Notes under the pieces: generated by a model
What the model saw: the letters and a program-made list of their open reading frames with translations, nothing else
What the model was told of the DNA's origin: nothing
Databases searched by the model: none
Shown: positions 45,605-57,550 of the stretch, one piece after another
Layout: each line of letters starts with the position of its first letter
Numbering within the stretch: the stretch's first letter is position 1
Made by a program: the position numbers and the translations under genes
Assembly: GCA_029891385.1 (NCBI GenBank)
Contig: CM057231.1
Coordinates: 66,790,990-66,854,989, forward strand
Origin: Erythroxylum novogranatense
Taxonomy: Eukaryota; Streptophyta; Magnoliopsida; Malpighiales; Erythroxylaceae
Length of the DNA: 64,000 nt
Direction of reading: 5' to 3'

Positions 45605-46004
45605 CTATGATAATCAGAAAATATAACCATTACCTTTTGTCCAATCAGAACTATTTAATAATGAATATGAAGCAATTTGCAGGTGCACAATGCATTTTCA
45701 TGATATTCCCGACCCTAATCCCATTTTTTTTCGTTTAAAAAAATTAGAAATCCAATGGCGCTGACGGTGCGCAATTCGGACCTCTATAGGTTCCCTAATT
45801 AAATAGAACAGTGATTAACGGCTCCGTTACCCGGGGCCACGTCAATTTCCCGTCTAAAAATTCCCAATTTTTCACAGAATGAAATTCAATATTTCACAAA
45901 TCCGATGCCTCGAGAATCAGGTCAATCGGACGTCGGATAGAAAAGAAATTGACAAAAGAATCACCAAATACCAAAAAAAATCAAATAATAATTAAAATAG
46001 CACC

Positions 46005-46135
46005 TGCCTCGCGGGGGCGAGGCGTCGCCCTCGCGAGGCCGACTGATCCGGCCTCGTCGCTAGGGCGAGGCGTCACCCTAGCGATGCCGTTCATCCGAGC
46101 CTCGTCGCTAGGGCGAGGCGTCGCCCTAGCGACCG
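46005..46135. repeat. Palindrome cassette (TCGCTAGGGCGAGGCG type) in LTR L6
   Basis: Three units combine CGCTAGGGCGAGGCGTCGCC with CCTCGCGAGG or CCTAGCGA. The layout equals that of LTR L3 (21703-21822), with more CpG sites intact. Confidence 0.8.
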
Positions 46136-48663
46136 GGCGTGATTCCACAATCCCATTCCCTTTTTCCTGATTTCTAATCCAACTTCCAACACTCATAGCT
46201 CTTAGCACACAATTCAGAAAAATACAAATTATATCTTGTTGGAAAGATCATAAAAACCTCTACAATTTTCAAGAAGACCATAAAAATCAATTTCACCACT
46301 AAGGGTGTCAAAAATCCCTTCAAAGCTACTACCTACTCAAATCCCATTAAAACAGAATAGTACATTGCAAATTCCATAACTCTCTGATTCTTCAGCCCAA
46401 AAATTACTACATGAATATGCTCAATAAGTTCACAATGCCATATACAACTTTCATGAACAACCCAAAATCAAACTCCATAACTAACTAGGTCAAACAATTC
46501 AACAAAGAATCACTCTGAAATCAACCAATCTGACAATAATTTTCCAAGCAAGAATTCACTTAGCACAAATGTCACAAAATCACAATCTTATATCCCTGAA
46601 AATATAAGATCTCAAACTTCAATTTTCATGAAGAACTCAAAATCCAATTCAATTTCTAACAATTTCAAAACTGTCATGCAAGTTACTTCCATGATCAGCA
46701 ATTCATAACCTAATGCAAGTTCAATGTTTGAAAAATCACAACTCCCAAATCTGACCTCTAAAAATTACACACCATATATCATTTTCAAGATAATTCCTTC
46801 CTCTGCAACTTTTCAGAAGATCACTCACAACAAATCAGCTCACATAATTTTCTAAAATTGCTTCCAATCCGCAAGCTCAAAAATTCAACACTTAGGCTAG
46901 GTTTCATCAAAATGCTCAAAACCAGTCAATAGTAATCAGTTCATTTCTCCCAATATACAACTCGAAAATTAGCAAGATCAGTGGAAATGGAAAACTAACT
47001 TAATATGCCTCAATTTTCATGAAGACCATTTTCCCTAATTCCATCTCAATTAATTTAGAAAAATCAACAAAGTAATCAGGTCATATATGCGGGGACTGTT
47101 CACAGACCCTACAAACAGAAACTTTCCATGCAAACATTCACCCTTCTAACATTACAATTTAACAACACCTATTTCACACAAATTTGAAGCCAACATCCCA
47201 AAGTTTAAGAGGCCACAAACCTCACCTCATTTGCATTCCTATACAATGAGTTATGATCAAAACAGTACAGTCAATTAAAACCCTAAATTTCCAGATTTGA
47301 TCCAATCTTAGTTTCTATCATTTCCAATGCCTTTAACAGATCATTAAACATCCAAAGAAACACCAATCAGTTCTTATACCATTCATACTTGTACTAGGGC
47401 TAATACAAAAAAATTGGCAGCACTAAAATCTCACTTTATTTGCAAAATTAGTCATCATCTACCAACCAAATTCAAAGCTAAACCAAGTTACAACCATAAC
47501 CATTCATTATCCTAACACACGATACATTTATACCCATCAATTTACACTATAATTCTTATCAAGGTAAAGCATCAATAAGCTTAATAATAATACCAAAATT
47601 CCCATTTGATGCTTCTAACTACCATGTCATTTAATTCATAAATCAAATCATAACTAAAGCTTAACAACAACTTACCTAATTCAAGTTTTTCCAAATGATA
47701 CTCTAACTCTTCTCCAAGCTTCAAGCTTTAAGTTTCCCAAATCTTCAAACAAAAACACCAACCCCTACTTTACCTCCCCACCTTCGACCATCACAATCAA
47801 CATAATGTCAAAGTTCAAGTTGATCTTAGGTGAGACTAAAGGAAAAGCAAGTAATTATGGAGAAAGAACAAGACCAACGAAACATGGAGGAGGAGGAAGT
47901 TTCGGTTATGAGTTTTTACAACAAGAAACTCACTCTTTTCATGTAATTTATTAGGCAAAACGATAGGAACAAAGTGGAGCATTAAATGAAGCTTTTTGGT
48001 GGCCAAATGTGATTGGTCAAAGCTTTTTAAAGAAAAGTCAACTTATTCATTCTTTAATCCAGATCAAAAACTAACCCCAATCAACTCAAATGACCCTAAT
48101 TTCAATTCCAAAATACTATCCCCAATATTACAGAGCCATTGGGTAGAAACTTTCGCTACCGAAAATCGACCGGTTCGTCACTTGGCGATTTTTCCCGGTC
48201 CGAAAATTTCCTGGAATTTCCCCGAATCATTTTTTTTGAAAATTACCTAAATTACCCAAAATTGTAAAACATATGACAGTCCACTCCCAATAATTGTTCA
48301 AACAAAAAAACTACATTTTCCACAACAAAAACACATTTACGCCATTTACCGGCGATTTTGCCGGTCCGAGAATTTTCTCCGGACAATTCCAGAAAAATTC
48401 CTATAAATCCCTAAAAATGTAAAACACTCAGTGGCGCACTCCGAATAATTTTTCAAATACAATTATCACACAAATTTCACAAAAGATCTCAATTTGACAC
48501 TTAAGCCGGGAAATGTCATGAATGCATGTATGACTATGTGCACAGGCAAGAATCACCATTTATAGAGGCTATATAATGTACGTTCATGTCGCGATATAAA
48601 TCAATACTCTTAGCCCGTCCCAATTTACCAAAATACCCTTCCCATCGGAGATGGGATGTTACA

Positions 48664-49231
48664 GACCATCTTTATTTAACAATTTAATGTTAAATGTGTA
48701 ACTGTACATTCAACCCTAATGAAAAAAGAAATTACACTCTACTTTCTTAAAAATTTTGTTTTAGTTTAATTAATCTAACTAATCAAATTAAACTAAAGTC
48801 TAGTCCGTTTCTAAATGTACATTTGGCCTTCTAATTAACCATTAATTATTGCATGCCTAACATTCAATTATGGGCTTCTAAAACCTCCATTTATATTTCT
48901 TACTTTGTTTGATAACCTGCCTTGAAGCCAAGTGAGGAATCTTATTGGACTTAGATAATTCAAGCTCCAATAAGCCCAAAAATAATTTAATCTCATTGGA
49001 ACAAATTTTAGCTTATTAACTAAATGTGATTCCACTAAAGGCAATTAGTTGAACTCTTGAATGAAAAAATATTTTGAGAACACATATTTCAAATAATATG
49101 TCCAATTGCAAACCCTATCATGAACCTTATTATAGTCATATGTGCAACAAAGGATAAAATTACCGTTTTGCCCTTGTGTTGGTTTTTCCTTCTAGATCTC
49201 CCGTTTTATTTTATATGGTGATTTTCACACA
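48664..49231 (-). mobile_element. Copia-type LTR C1, segment 2 of 2
   Basis: It continues LTR C1 after solo LTR L6. It matches, inverted, 49971-50092 and 52290-52900, for example GCCAAGTGAGGAATCTTATT-like and TTAGCTTATTAACTAAATGT. The LTR start is placed near TGTGTGAAAATCACC on the minus strand, uncertain by a few bases. Confidence 0.7.
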
Positions 49232-49970
49232 AGTTTTGGAGTTATGTAAATATAGCGCCCCTGGAAAGCAACTGTATTTATATGTACCTTAATCTTCTTC
49301 AGTTAAAATTTTGTAATGGAAATATTTATTATTAATAAAATAAAAGAGTTTGGTATTAATGAGCATTCTATAACTAGTCATAAGGTACCAAGATTCTTTC
49401 GTGAATAATATACATATACATAGAGATGTATGAGAAACATGTATATTATTAAAATCTAAATTAATGGTTTCATAGTTGAATAATCAAATTGGTTGCTTGA
49501 TTATGGTTTAGATTGTAGTGTTGCGATTTATCTCCGTGTAAGTAAAAGAAAAATCTTCAAGGGAATGATGAGTTTCATATCATGATAGTAGTTGACTATC
49601 AATAATGGTACTAATAAATGAATTTGGAATCAAGTATGTTTTCAAGAATAAAATGGGTCGTTACTTTAATCTTAAAACATACAACTTAAGCATTCGCTTA
49701 TTATGAACCACAATCTTGATGAGTGGTGAACTCGTATGTGTTTCATTATAATTCTTGATATGATCGGAATGGATTTTTACAAAGTATTAATCTAGTGTTT
49801 GCATGTTGGAATTATTAATTGAAACATATATCAGGGAACATTCACTCAAATAAAGAGTTTATAGTGATATCATCACTTCTAAATGTTTTAAGGAGTTTTT
49901 GTGATTAAACTGGCGCTAGTAGTTTGAAGGACTAGCTACCCATCAAGTCTTAACACCAAGATGAGATCTT
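49232..49970. other. Unique 740-bp spacer between inverted copia LTRs
   Basis: AT-rich DNA with no reading frame of note and no clear repeat. A TGTAAATATAGCGCCCCTGG stretch at its left end resembles an L-family LTR edge, but nothing more supports that. Confidence 0.4.
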
Positions 49971-50092
49971 GTGTGTTAATCACCATATAAAGTAAAACGG
50001 GAGATCTAAAAAGAAAAACCAACATAAGGGTAAAACGGTAATTTTATCTTTTATTGTGCGAATGGCTATAATAAGGTTCTAAATAGGGTTAT
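49971..50092 (+). mobile_element. Copia-type LTR C2, segment 1 of 2
   Basis: Starts near TGTGTTAATCACC and is split after 122 bases by a solo LTR with GTTAT duplicated (50088-50092, 52285-52289). Confidence 0.65.
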
Positions 50093-51022
50093 TGTTGGAC
50101 CCCGAAAGTTTTTCAGTTATTATCAATTTATTAGTTTAATGACTCAGTTATGTTACGTTTGTTTGTTTGGTTGTTTAGTTTTAATTGGGTCAATAAGTCT
50201 AGTAAGCATCAAAAGAGATTAGGAATTGATGGAATTAAAGTATAAATGTAGTAAGAATGCATGAGGGGTAATCTTGGTAGATCACTTAAACCTTTAAGTT
50301 TTAAGGCGTAAGTGGAAGGGCATAAGGGCCATTTTACAAGCTTTAAGAGTGTAAATTAGAAGAAGAAGTGATTTTTGTCTTGTATGAGAAGAGAGTGTCG
50401 TGGGTGTAAGAAGAAAAGAAGAAGAGAAGAAAGCCAAGCTAGGGTTTTAGAGAATTTGAAGAATTTGAAGCATCTCCAAGTAAGTATAAGCATTAATTGG
50501 ATGAATGAACCTTATTTAGTGATGGTTAGGAGTGAAAAATGGAGTTGAATGTGTGTAGGATGTTATTATTGAATGGTGTACGAAAATGTTGTAATCTTCT
50601 AGGGTTAATAATTATATTGTGTTTGTGATTGATTTTGGGTTGGAATGAGCTTAGAAATGAAGTAGGAATGATGGTTTAGGGTTAAGATAAATTATATTTG
50701 AAATATGGGATGTATATGGTTAGAGAATGTGGGAAAAATAGGTTTTCGGACATTTTTGGGCTCGCACGTCGCGGCGCGCGCCAGCTTCCTCGTCGCGGTG
50801 AGCTCCAACTTTTTTGCCACGACGAAATCCTGTTTTGATTCGTTGTAAACTAGAGACATAGGGATACACGTTTTATGAAGAAAGGAAGTTTTGAATCAGT
50901 ATCTAAAGATCTCAAATTTTTTATGGAAGTTGAGTATAGATTATAGTGTTAACATTTTTGATTTTCAAAGCTTTATGAATTTCCTTTGAATGTTGTTTAA
51001 ATGAGAACTTGGTTTGTTATAG

Positions 51023-51093
51023 GAAACCAAGCAGATCTAATCCAATCGCAAGAGGAAGGACAACATTGAACTTGGACTATCAAGTGATATTTG
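51023..51093 (+). other. Putative 71-nt exon 2 in solo LTR S4
   Basis: TTTGTTATAG precedes and GTGGGTAATATA follows. The upstream donor CAA|GTAAGTATA (50480) is close to the plant consensus. The second intron would be 647 nt. Confidence 0.5.
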
Positions 51094-52039
51094 GTGGGTA
51101 ATATATTTATAGTTCTTGTATATGGGTAAATTGTCTTGCTTGCTTGCATGTGTGTGTGACATTGCTTGTTTTGAATTATGGAAATTGGTGAAAATGCATT
51201 GTGATTATGATCATGTATTGCCTTGAAAAATATCATGGCATTTTGCATGAATGAAAAGATGAAGAAGCATGATGAACATGAAAGGTATGAATGTGTGTGA
51301 AATGAGTTAAGCATTGACATTTAATTGTGTTTAGTCAAGAGAGGAACGTTTTTTTAGTCACGTGCACGTCGACATATAGCCTTCTCCTGGCTGCCCGCTT
51401 GAGGCCACGAGATCTTGAGAAATCAGACTCGTTTTATTCACGGTATAAACTTTGGTTTATCCTTTTTCTTCCACAGAACTCTCTAGCCATTTGTTATGCA
51501 TTTCATTATTGATTTGTTAGGCATGATGCATAATTAATTTTTATGTTGGGATGAAGAAATTACATGACATATTCTTTGTTATGACATTTTGGTAGCTATA
51601 AGATTATGAGTAAATTGTTAAGTATTGAATTGCTACATATTTATGTTTATATATGCTTGAGTGTGTGGCTCATCGCCAATGGCTATAAATGTATAAGCCA
51701 CTGAGCTTCTCAGCTCACCCCATTACCTTCCACTCCTCAGGTGTAGAACGAGAAGATCGTTGATCCTTGCAAGGCATCAAAAACTCCAAGATAGTTAGAA
51801 GCTTTTATACTAAGTTAGTGATTTTGGTTAGCTTTTCAAGCATATCAACATTGAGCATCCTTATGTATTTTGTTTTAAGCTTTGATATGTATTGTGTTAT
51901 GTTAGCAAAGTTTGTTCAATCTCTTTGAGATTGTAATGACATGAAGAATTGAAGTTCCTTTTGTATATGAGTGTGTTTAGCCTTTAGTTATAATGAATGT
52001 GCGAATGTGCAAATGTTGGGAGTCGGGTTTCAGAAATTG

Positions 52040-52145
52040 GGAGTTTGCTACGGCGAGCCAGTCTTTCGCCATGGCGCTTTCCATGAGAGTTCGCCGCGGC
52101 CGCGACGAACCCTCTCCTGCGAGGTGTCCGCCGCGGCGAGAATTT
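52040..52145. repeat. CCGCGGCG cassette in the 3' part of LTR S4
   Basis: Words such as CCGCGGCCGCGACGAACC and CCGCCGCGGCGAGAA recur in AT-rich surroundings. It lies downstream of the last acceptor, unlike in the other S-family LTRs. A smaller set (CACGTCGCGGCGCGCGCC) lies at 50760-50825. Confidence 0.65.
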
Positions 52146-52289
52146 TGTTTCCGTGGCAAACCCGCCATTTTTCCCCACGGCTGATCCTTTAAACTTTAAT
52201 GTTTTCGACCCTCCCCTCGCGCGGTCCTTACTCGACGACCCCAAGCGGTCATCTCAGGATAGGAAACGGGACGCGGGCCCAACAGTTAT

Positions 52290-53502
52290 AGGCTTTAATA
52301 GTGCAAGAGTTCAAATAATTGTCTTTAATGGAATGACATTTAGTTAATAAGCTAGAATCAATTGAGATTAAATTAATTCTAGGATTATCAAAACTTAAAT
52401 TTTCAAAGTCTAATAAGATTCCCCACTTGGCTTCAAGGAAGATTATAAAGCTAAGTAAGAAATATCAATGGAGGTTTTAAAAGCCCATAATTGAATGTTA
52501 GGCTTGCACTAATTAATGGTTAATTAGTAGCCCAAATGTTCATTTAAAAATGCTCTAGACTTTGGTTTAATGTAATTGATTAAATTAATTGTATTAAAAC
52601 AAATTTTTTAAAGAAAGGAGTAGCAATTTTGGTTTTAACGAACTGATTATGCAGCTGCACATTTGACATTAAATTGCTAAATAAAGATGTTATTTAGTAT
52701 GGTTTATCATCATTAAATGGAGTTATGAACTTACCATTAAATGTTTTAATGGTTATCTTTTAATGTTAGCATATAACCTATTAGCATTCATTGGATTAAA
52801 GAAGAAAGATGTGCATTAGATGGACCATCTTTCTTCTTCCATCTTCCAAAACTAAAATTGATAAGTCATTTTTAGGTTAATAGTCTTTTCATATAGTCAT
52901 CTTAAAGATAAATGAGAAGAGTCTCATTTATTGGCTACTTGATGATTGATTAAAGTAAGAAGTGATGCATTGGATGCTATTCTCTTCTTCCATTCCATGC
53001 ATAACTGAAATTGAGTGTGTAAGAAAGTGTTCTTGCATGGTTTGACTATCTCTCTCCTTTCGTGCATGAGTGAGTCAAAATTTGCAAGAGAAGAGTCTCA
53101 TTTTTTGTTCATTTCTTTTAAGAAAATATCCTTCAAACATTTCTTCTCCTTTCCCACCAAAGGATTTTGTTAACTAAGTTGTCCTGTAAGAACAAGAGGT
53201 AAATCAAATTGGTTAAGGATACAACAACAAGGAGATGATAGATTGACAAAGAAAAGGATTCAAAAGTAAAGGCTTTGGATACAAGAAGAAGGAGTGGATA
53301 GCGCAACGAGGAATTAAAGTTATAGCGAAGGAGTTGGTAATATCACTATCTTGTTTATGTTTATTATTATTCTTATACCATATCATGTATAGATTGACAT
53401 GATGATTTGGATATATTGCTTCTGCTAAAAATAAGATCTCTAAAAAGTTTTGAAATCTACCGATTTTCCAAATATAGCATGCTTTCTTTTCTCGATTCAA
53501 CA
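52290..53502 (+). mobile_element. Copia-type LTR C2, segment 2 of 2
   Basis: It continues LTR C2 to its end TTCTCGATTCAACA, giving about 1.34 kb without the insertion. The primer site follows two bases later, so this is a 5' LTR in plus orientation. Confidence 0.78.
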
Positions 53503-53504
53503 AT

Positions 53505-53516
53505 TGGTATCAAAGC
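53505..53516 (+). promoter_or_regulatory. Primer-binding site, initiator tRNA-Met type
   Basis: TGGTATCAAAGC differs by one base from the usual TGGTATCAGAGC that pairs with initiator tRNA-Met in plant copia and many gypsy elements. Confidence 0.8.
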
Positions 53517-54327
53517 TAGTTTCTATTGCATGATTTTGATTCCTATATGGTTAATGCATGGGTTGGTAAATGTTTTTATATGCTGCAAATTTTTATGTGA
53601 TAGAAATATATATGGTGTACGTGTTGCTCTTTTGGTTATCCATAGAAGTTAAATTTACCATGTAAGGTTTCTTCATTTAGTTGTAACAAAGAGGGTGGTC
53701 TCATCACCATTTTTCCTTCTTGGCTTCATTTTTCTATTTTTTTTATTTTGTAATGTACAACTTGATGTAATGATGAAGATGGAGTAGCCATGGATTGAAG
53801 AAATGGAGAGGTAAAGGTTTCGGTGTATCCTTTTGTGTATTGGCATAGTTTCGGTTTTGTGAAAACAAAGATGCTAGATTTTTGTTTCAATGAATCTAGT
53901 TTCGGTTTTTAATGTAAAACAAGTGTTAGATTTTTGTTTCAAGGAATCAAATTTCAATTTTGATAAAATACTAAGTGCTGGTTTTTTGTTTTAATGGAAT
54001 GAGTTCTGGTTTTAATGAAAACAGTTGCTAGAATTTTTTTTCATGACAAAGATTTGATTTTATGAAAATCTATTGCTGGAATTTTTATTTTCAAAGTGAC
54101 AAAATTTGGTTTTTATAAATGTCATTACATTTTATTTACTGAATTGGCTGGATCATGTGAGCGAAGAGTTTGAAGTAGAAGATCCAAGTCCAAGAAGAAT
54201 ATTTTGGGCCTAAAAGGCTTTTAATTATTTTTATGTTTCTAGGATGGATAATCAAAAGTGGCTTAATTAGTTCATGTGATGAATGGAGAACTGAATGCAA
54301 ATAATATGTGATATTATATTATTACAT
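53517..54327 (+). mobile_element. Gene-less interior of the copia-type element
   Basis: No gag or pol motif was found in any frame. The stretch resembles large noncoding derivatives of LTR elements and holds a degenerate tandem repeat. It ends at a reverse copia solo LTR. Confidence 0.55.
53860..54120 (+). repeat. Degenerate 47-55 bp tandem repeat
   Basis: About five units share GCTAGATTTTTGTTTCAATG and TTTCGGTTTT-like words, drifting along the array. Confidence 0.65.
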
Positions 54328-55414
54328 TGTTGGATCGCCTATGGCCCGAGTATTCTCAATACGCAGTGGAAAAGACCATAAAACAACAATAAGTATAACC
54401 AAAAAATATAACATGTATGAAAATACCTCTTGATGCGAATTTTCTTTTTCAGATTCGTAGACACTGCAATGCGTGAATGTCCTCTACAGGTATCCACAGG
54501 AGGATGAACGCTCCGAACAGTGACTAATGTGTGCTAGCATGTTCTAAAACTCTTTTTGAATGCCGCATGATTTTCTCTTCGATGAAGAACGAAGGTGGCT
54601 AGGGTTTTTTTTCTCTTACTAATGAGATATAAGTTTCTCTATGTATAAAGAAACTCTAATTCCTATTCCTATTAGGAATAAGAACTTCATAATTCTAAAC
54701 CCATTAGAATTATTGAAGCCTAATAAGTTTAGGCCCATATTATATATCATATAATAAAAACCCGACAATATATTTCAATCTAGCCCAATAAATATATCCA
54801 CATATACTTATTCAACGTTTAATAAATTAGGCCCAAGAGAATAAGCCCAGATCACATCACTCTTTGTGTGTGACCTTGTAAGCTCATTTGATGTTGGTAA
54901 TGGGCTTGATCACACTTTAAGGCCCATAAGTCATAAGCGACCTCTAATAAGATATTATGACTACCTAAATCAAATGAGGATCGATAATTTGATTTAACTT
55001 GTAACCATGGTTACAAATTTAGTCCCTTTGTAACACGATATCAGGATTAATCACAAGGCATGATACTTGTCAACCTTTGATTAATCATAGTTTCTTAATC
55101 CCCCCAACTTGACTGATTATAACAAATCACATTGATGAATCCTCATCAATTCATTTAAGCACGACCATGCATTTCTTCCATCATACTTGTCAAGAGGCCC
55201 AAATGATATCTCTCTCATTTAAGAGAGGTACAAATCCCATCTACGTCATTCACATCCCTCCGCATGATTTATTTAATGTCCAACATAAGACTATTTGTTA
55301 TCCGGTTAAGATAACTTAGTCTAATATCAAAACACTAAATTCCTCATGTAGGGAACCATGAAGACTTCAGGTCAGAGGACTAAAGTCAAACCATATTAAG
55401 AATCACTAATGACA
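54328..55414 (-). mobile_element. Copia-type solo LTR (1087 bp)
   Basis: On the minus strand it starts TGTCATTAGTGATTC and ends GGCGATCCAACA. Neither a primer site nor a polypurine tract lies beside it, so it is a lone LTR. The left flank is TACAT, but the right flank is a single T followed by another LTR, so no duplication can be shown. A CCTATTCCTATTAGGAATA repeat-palindrome is near 54662. No gene. Confidence 0.7.
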
Positions 55415-55921
55415 TTGTAACATCCCGTTACTGTTAGCAAGGGTATTATGGTAATATTGGGTCAAACTGATAGGTTTCATTGCATTCACTGATTGAGCAT
55501 GTTACTGACCTCTAATTATAGAGGAACAAGCTTATTGCATATGCATTTATTCATAGGTACATGCATTCATGATTTTTTGGCATTTTAATTGTGATTATGA
55601 ATTGATTGGACTGTGAACTGGAAACTGACTGAACTAACTGAATCATGATCAATCGAGAAATTTATAGTAAGTGGACTCGAATGACTGATTTAGAATAGTT
55701 TAAAAGTGATTGGCTATTGATAGTGGCTTATAGGAAATTTTCGGGAAATTCGGGAGAAAATGCCTGGACCGGAAATTTTGGAGTGACCGACTGATTGACT
55801 GTATAGTACTGAAAGAATTGTCCAATGGCAATGGAAAAATTAGAGTTATACTGTTAGGAAATAAAAATGTTGAGCCATTGAAATTTAGAGACTGAAATTT
55901 GAACTAATTTGGAGACCTATG

Positions 55922-55932
55922 TCTATATATAG
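55922..55932 (+). promoter_or_regulatory. TATA-like box of LTR L7
   Basis: CTATATATAGC lies upstream of a pyrimidine-rich leader and of the first donor-like site at 56184. Confidence 0.5.
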
Positions 55933-56317
55933 CTAAGTTTGAATTTGAGAAATTTACCTAAGGCATTATTGTTTCTCTCTTCCCCTTCTCCACGGTGTTC
56001 TTCGATTTTTTCTTGGGTGAGGATTCTTCGATCTTTCTCTATGGTTTTCTTCTCATTGTGCATAGCTAACTGGTTTATTGTGACTGATGAAGGTTGAGAA
56101 GGATTGAGAGTGGGTTATCGTTGAGCTGAAAGATTTTAGGGTTACGGTGATTTTTGAGAGATTTGTGGATTGATCTTCGATTGGTAAGTGTTAATGGCTT
56201 TAATGGTTGTTTGAGCATTTATGACATTTATTATGGTTGAGTTGAGTAGTTGAGAGTGTTAATGGAGGTTTTAGGGAGAGAAATGGACGAAAATCGATCG
56301 AAGAAGAAGGGAAAATC

Positions 56318-56590
56318 CCCGCACGTCGAGACGTCTGGTGCGGCCTCGCCGCGGCGAGAAAATATTGTGCTCGGCACGACGAGCGCAACGAGACGCCACG
56401 GCGCGCCCAGAATGGATTGCTCGCCGCGGCGAGCAGTCTTCACGCCGAGGCGAGCGAACCATTTTATGCCTCGACGAGAGCTTCTTGGCCGCGGCGAAGG
56501 GATTTTCTTATCGGCGAGCAGTCTTCACGCCGCGGCGAGCGAACCATTTTATGCCTCGGCGAGAGCTTCTTGGCCGCGGCGAATGGATTT
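56318..56590. repeat. Long CCGCGGCGAG cassette in LTR L7
   Basis: At least eight copies of GCCGCGGCGAG or CGCCGAGGCGAGCG words occur. Two units of about 95 bp (GCGAGCAGTCTTCACGCCG.. through CTTGGCCGCGGCGAA) repeat almost exactly near 56430-56500 and 56514-56582. Confidence 0.85.
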
Positions 56591-57075
56591 TCTGATTGGA
56601 TTAATTTTAGTTCATTGGGTATAATTTATGGTATAGACTTCCGATTGAGGTGATTCTTGATTCATTACGAACTAAAGAAAGAGGTCTACAATTGAGGATA
56701 ATTATGGGAGTTAGAATTTAATTTAAATGGTATTGATTTATCGAGATTAAGGTCAATTATGGTTCTTAGTGTGACCTAAATATTGAATTGAGACAATTGG
56801 AGTTTTATATGGGATTTTCAATAAAGGTGTTGACCCAATTTATAGGGAACTGTTATAGGAGGTATGAATTGAGGAATTTGAACGGAATTTTAGGATGGGA
56901 TCAATTATTGTCGATCAATTGAACTGCAAGTTAGAATGGGGCATAAGAGTTATAAATTGGGTTTTAGCGCCGGGAAAATCGTGAGCATGCATTGTACATA
57001 ATTCTACTGAGACATATGCATTACTGAATGACTTAATTGAGCATCTAGTAATGGGACTGTGTTTTACTGTTATAG

Positions 57076-57142
57076 AGGCGTCGTTGGATCGTCACTCCAC
57101 GAACATTGCTGGAACTTCCAGGCAGTAGCTCGGAAGTAACAT
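57076..57142 (+). other. Putative 67-nt exon 2 in LTR L7
   Basis: TGTTATAG precedes and GTGAGTAACC follows. Length and end hairpin ACTTCC..GGAAGT equal those of LTR A. The next acceptor, AATTTTTCAG, ends at 57885, giving a 743-nt intron. Confidence 0.55.
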
Positions 57143-57393
57143 GTGAGTAACCTAGTTGGTTTCTCAAATTCCTGAATGTCTAAGTGCTCAATGTGAATTA
57201 CTTGCCAAATGTGAAATTGCATGATTACTGAAATATACATGATCGAATGGCATGCTTCTACTGTATTGGATTGGACTACTGTATGACACTGAGAAATACA
57301 ATACTTGGCTTTTATAGCCATACACTGAATTACTGAACACTGAATTATTGAACACTGCATTGCATGTATAAATGCATGATCAGATAACGGATA

Positions 57394-57550
57394 TGTGACA
57401 CAAGTTGCTATTATCACTGAAAAGAGCCTCGAGCTCGAACACTGTACTACCGGGCCTCGAGCTCGAACACTGTACTGACCAGGCCTCGAGCCCGAGGGGA
57501 GAAATCCCTGAGGCGTCCCCCACTGAACACTGACTGAGCACTTGGGCACA
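57394..57550 (+). other. Hairpin array of LTR L7
   Basis: TGTGACACAAG (57394-57404) can pair with CTTGGGCACA (57541-57550), with two mismatches. Inside are GAGCCTCGAGCTC, GGGCCTCGAGCTC and GGCCTCGAGCCCGAGG stem-loops joined by GAACACTGTACT. Confidence 0.6.

Larger units (their letters stand above)
44408..48663 (-). mobile_element. Solo LTR L6 (L family, 4256 bp) inside copia LTR C1
   Basis: TGTAGCATCCCACTCC at left, GATGGGATGTTACA at right, GACCA on both sides (44403-44407 and 48664-48668). In its orientation: a donor GTAAGT (47675-47670), degenerate repeats (about 47100-46190), a palindrome cassette (46005-46135), a 66-nt putative exon (45604-45539), a hairpin array (45240-45119), the double palindrome (about 44870-44826) and an acceptor near 44812. 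The second donor reads GGGAGT, with its GT lost. No gene. Confidence 0.94.
50093..52284 (+). mobile_element. Solo LTR S4 (S family, compact, 2192 bp) inside copia LTR C2
   Basis: TGTTGGACCCCGAAAG at left, GGGCCCAACA at right, GTTAT on both sides. Only about 390 bp precede the donor (50480) compared with about 2 kb in the other S LTRs, because the degenerate repeats and the upstream cassette are absent. A 71-nt putative exon (51023-51093), a donor GTGGGTAAT, TGCCCGCTTGAGGCCA hairpin-like words and an acceptor CACTCCTCAG (ends 51740) are kept. Two CpG-rich cassettes lie at 50760-50825 and 52040-52145. No gene. Confidence 0.92.

Noticed and set aside
43590..53502. A large DNA transposon with long terminal inverted repeats
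   Set aside because: The right arm ends next to a tRNA-Met primer site and both arms end in CCAACA or TTCAACA, so they are LTRs in inverted orientation.
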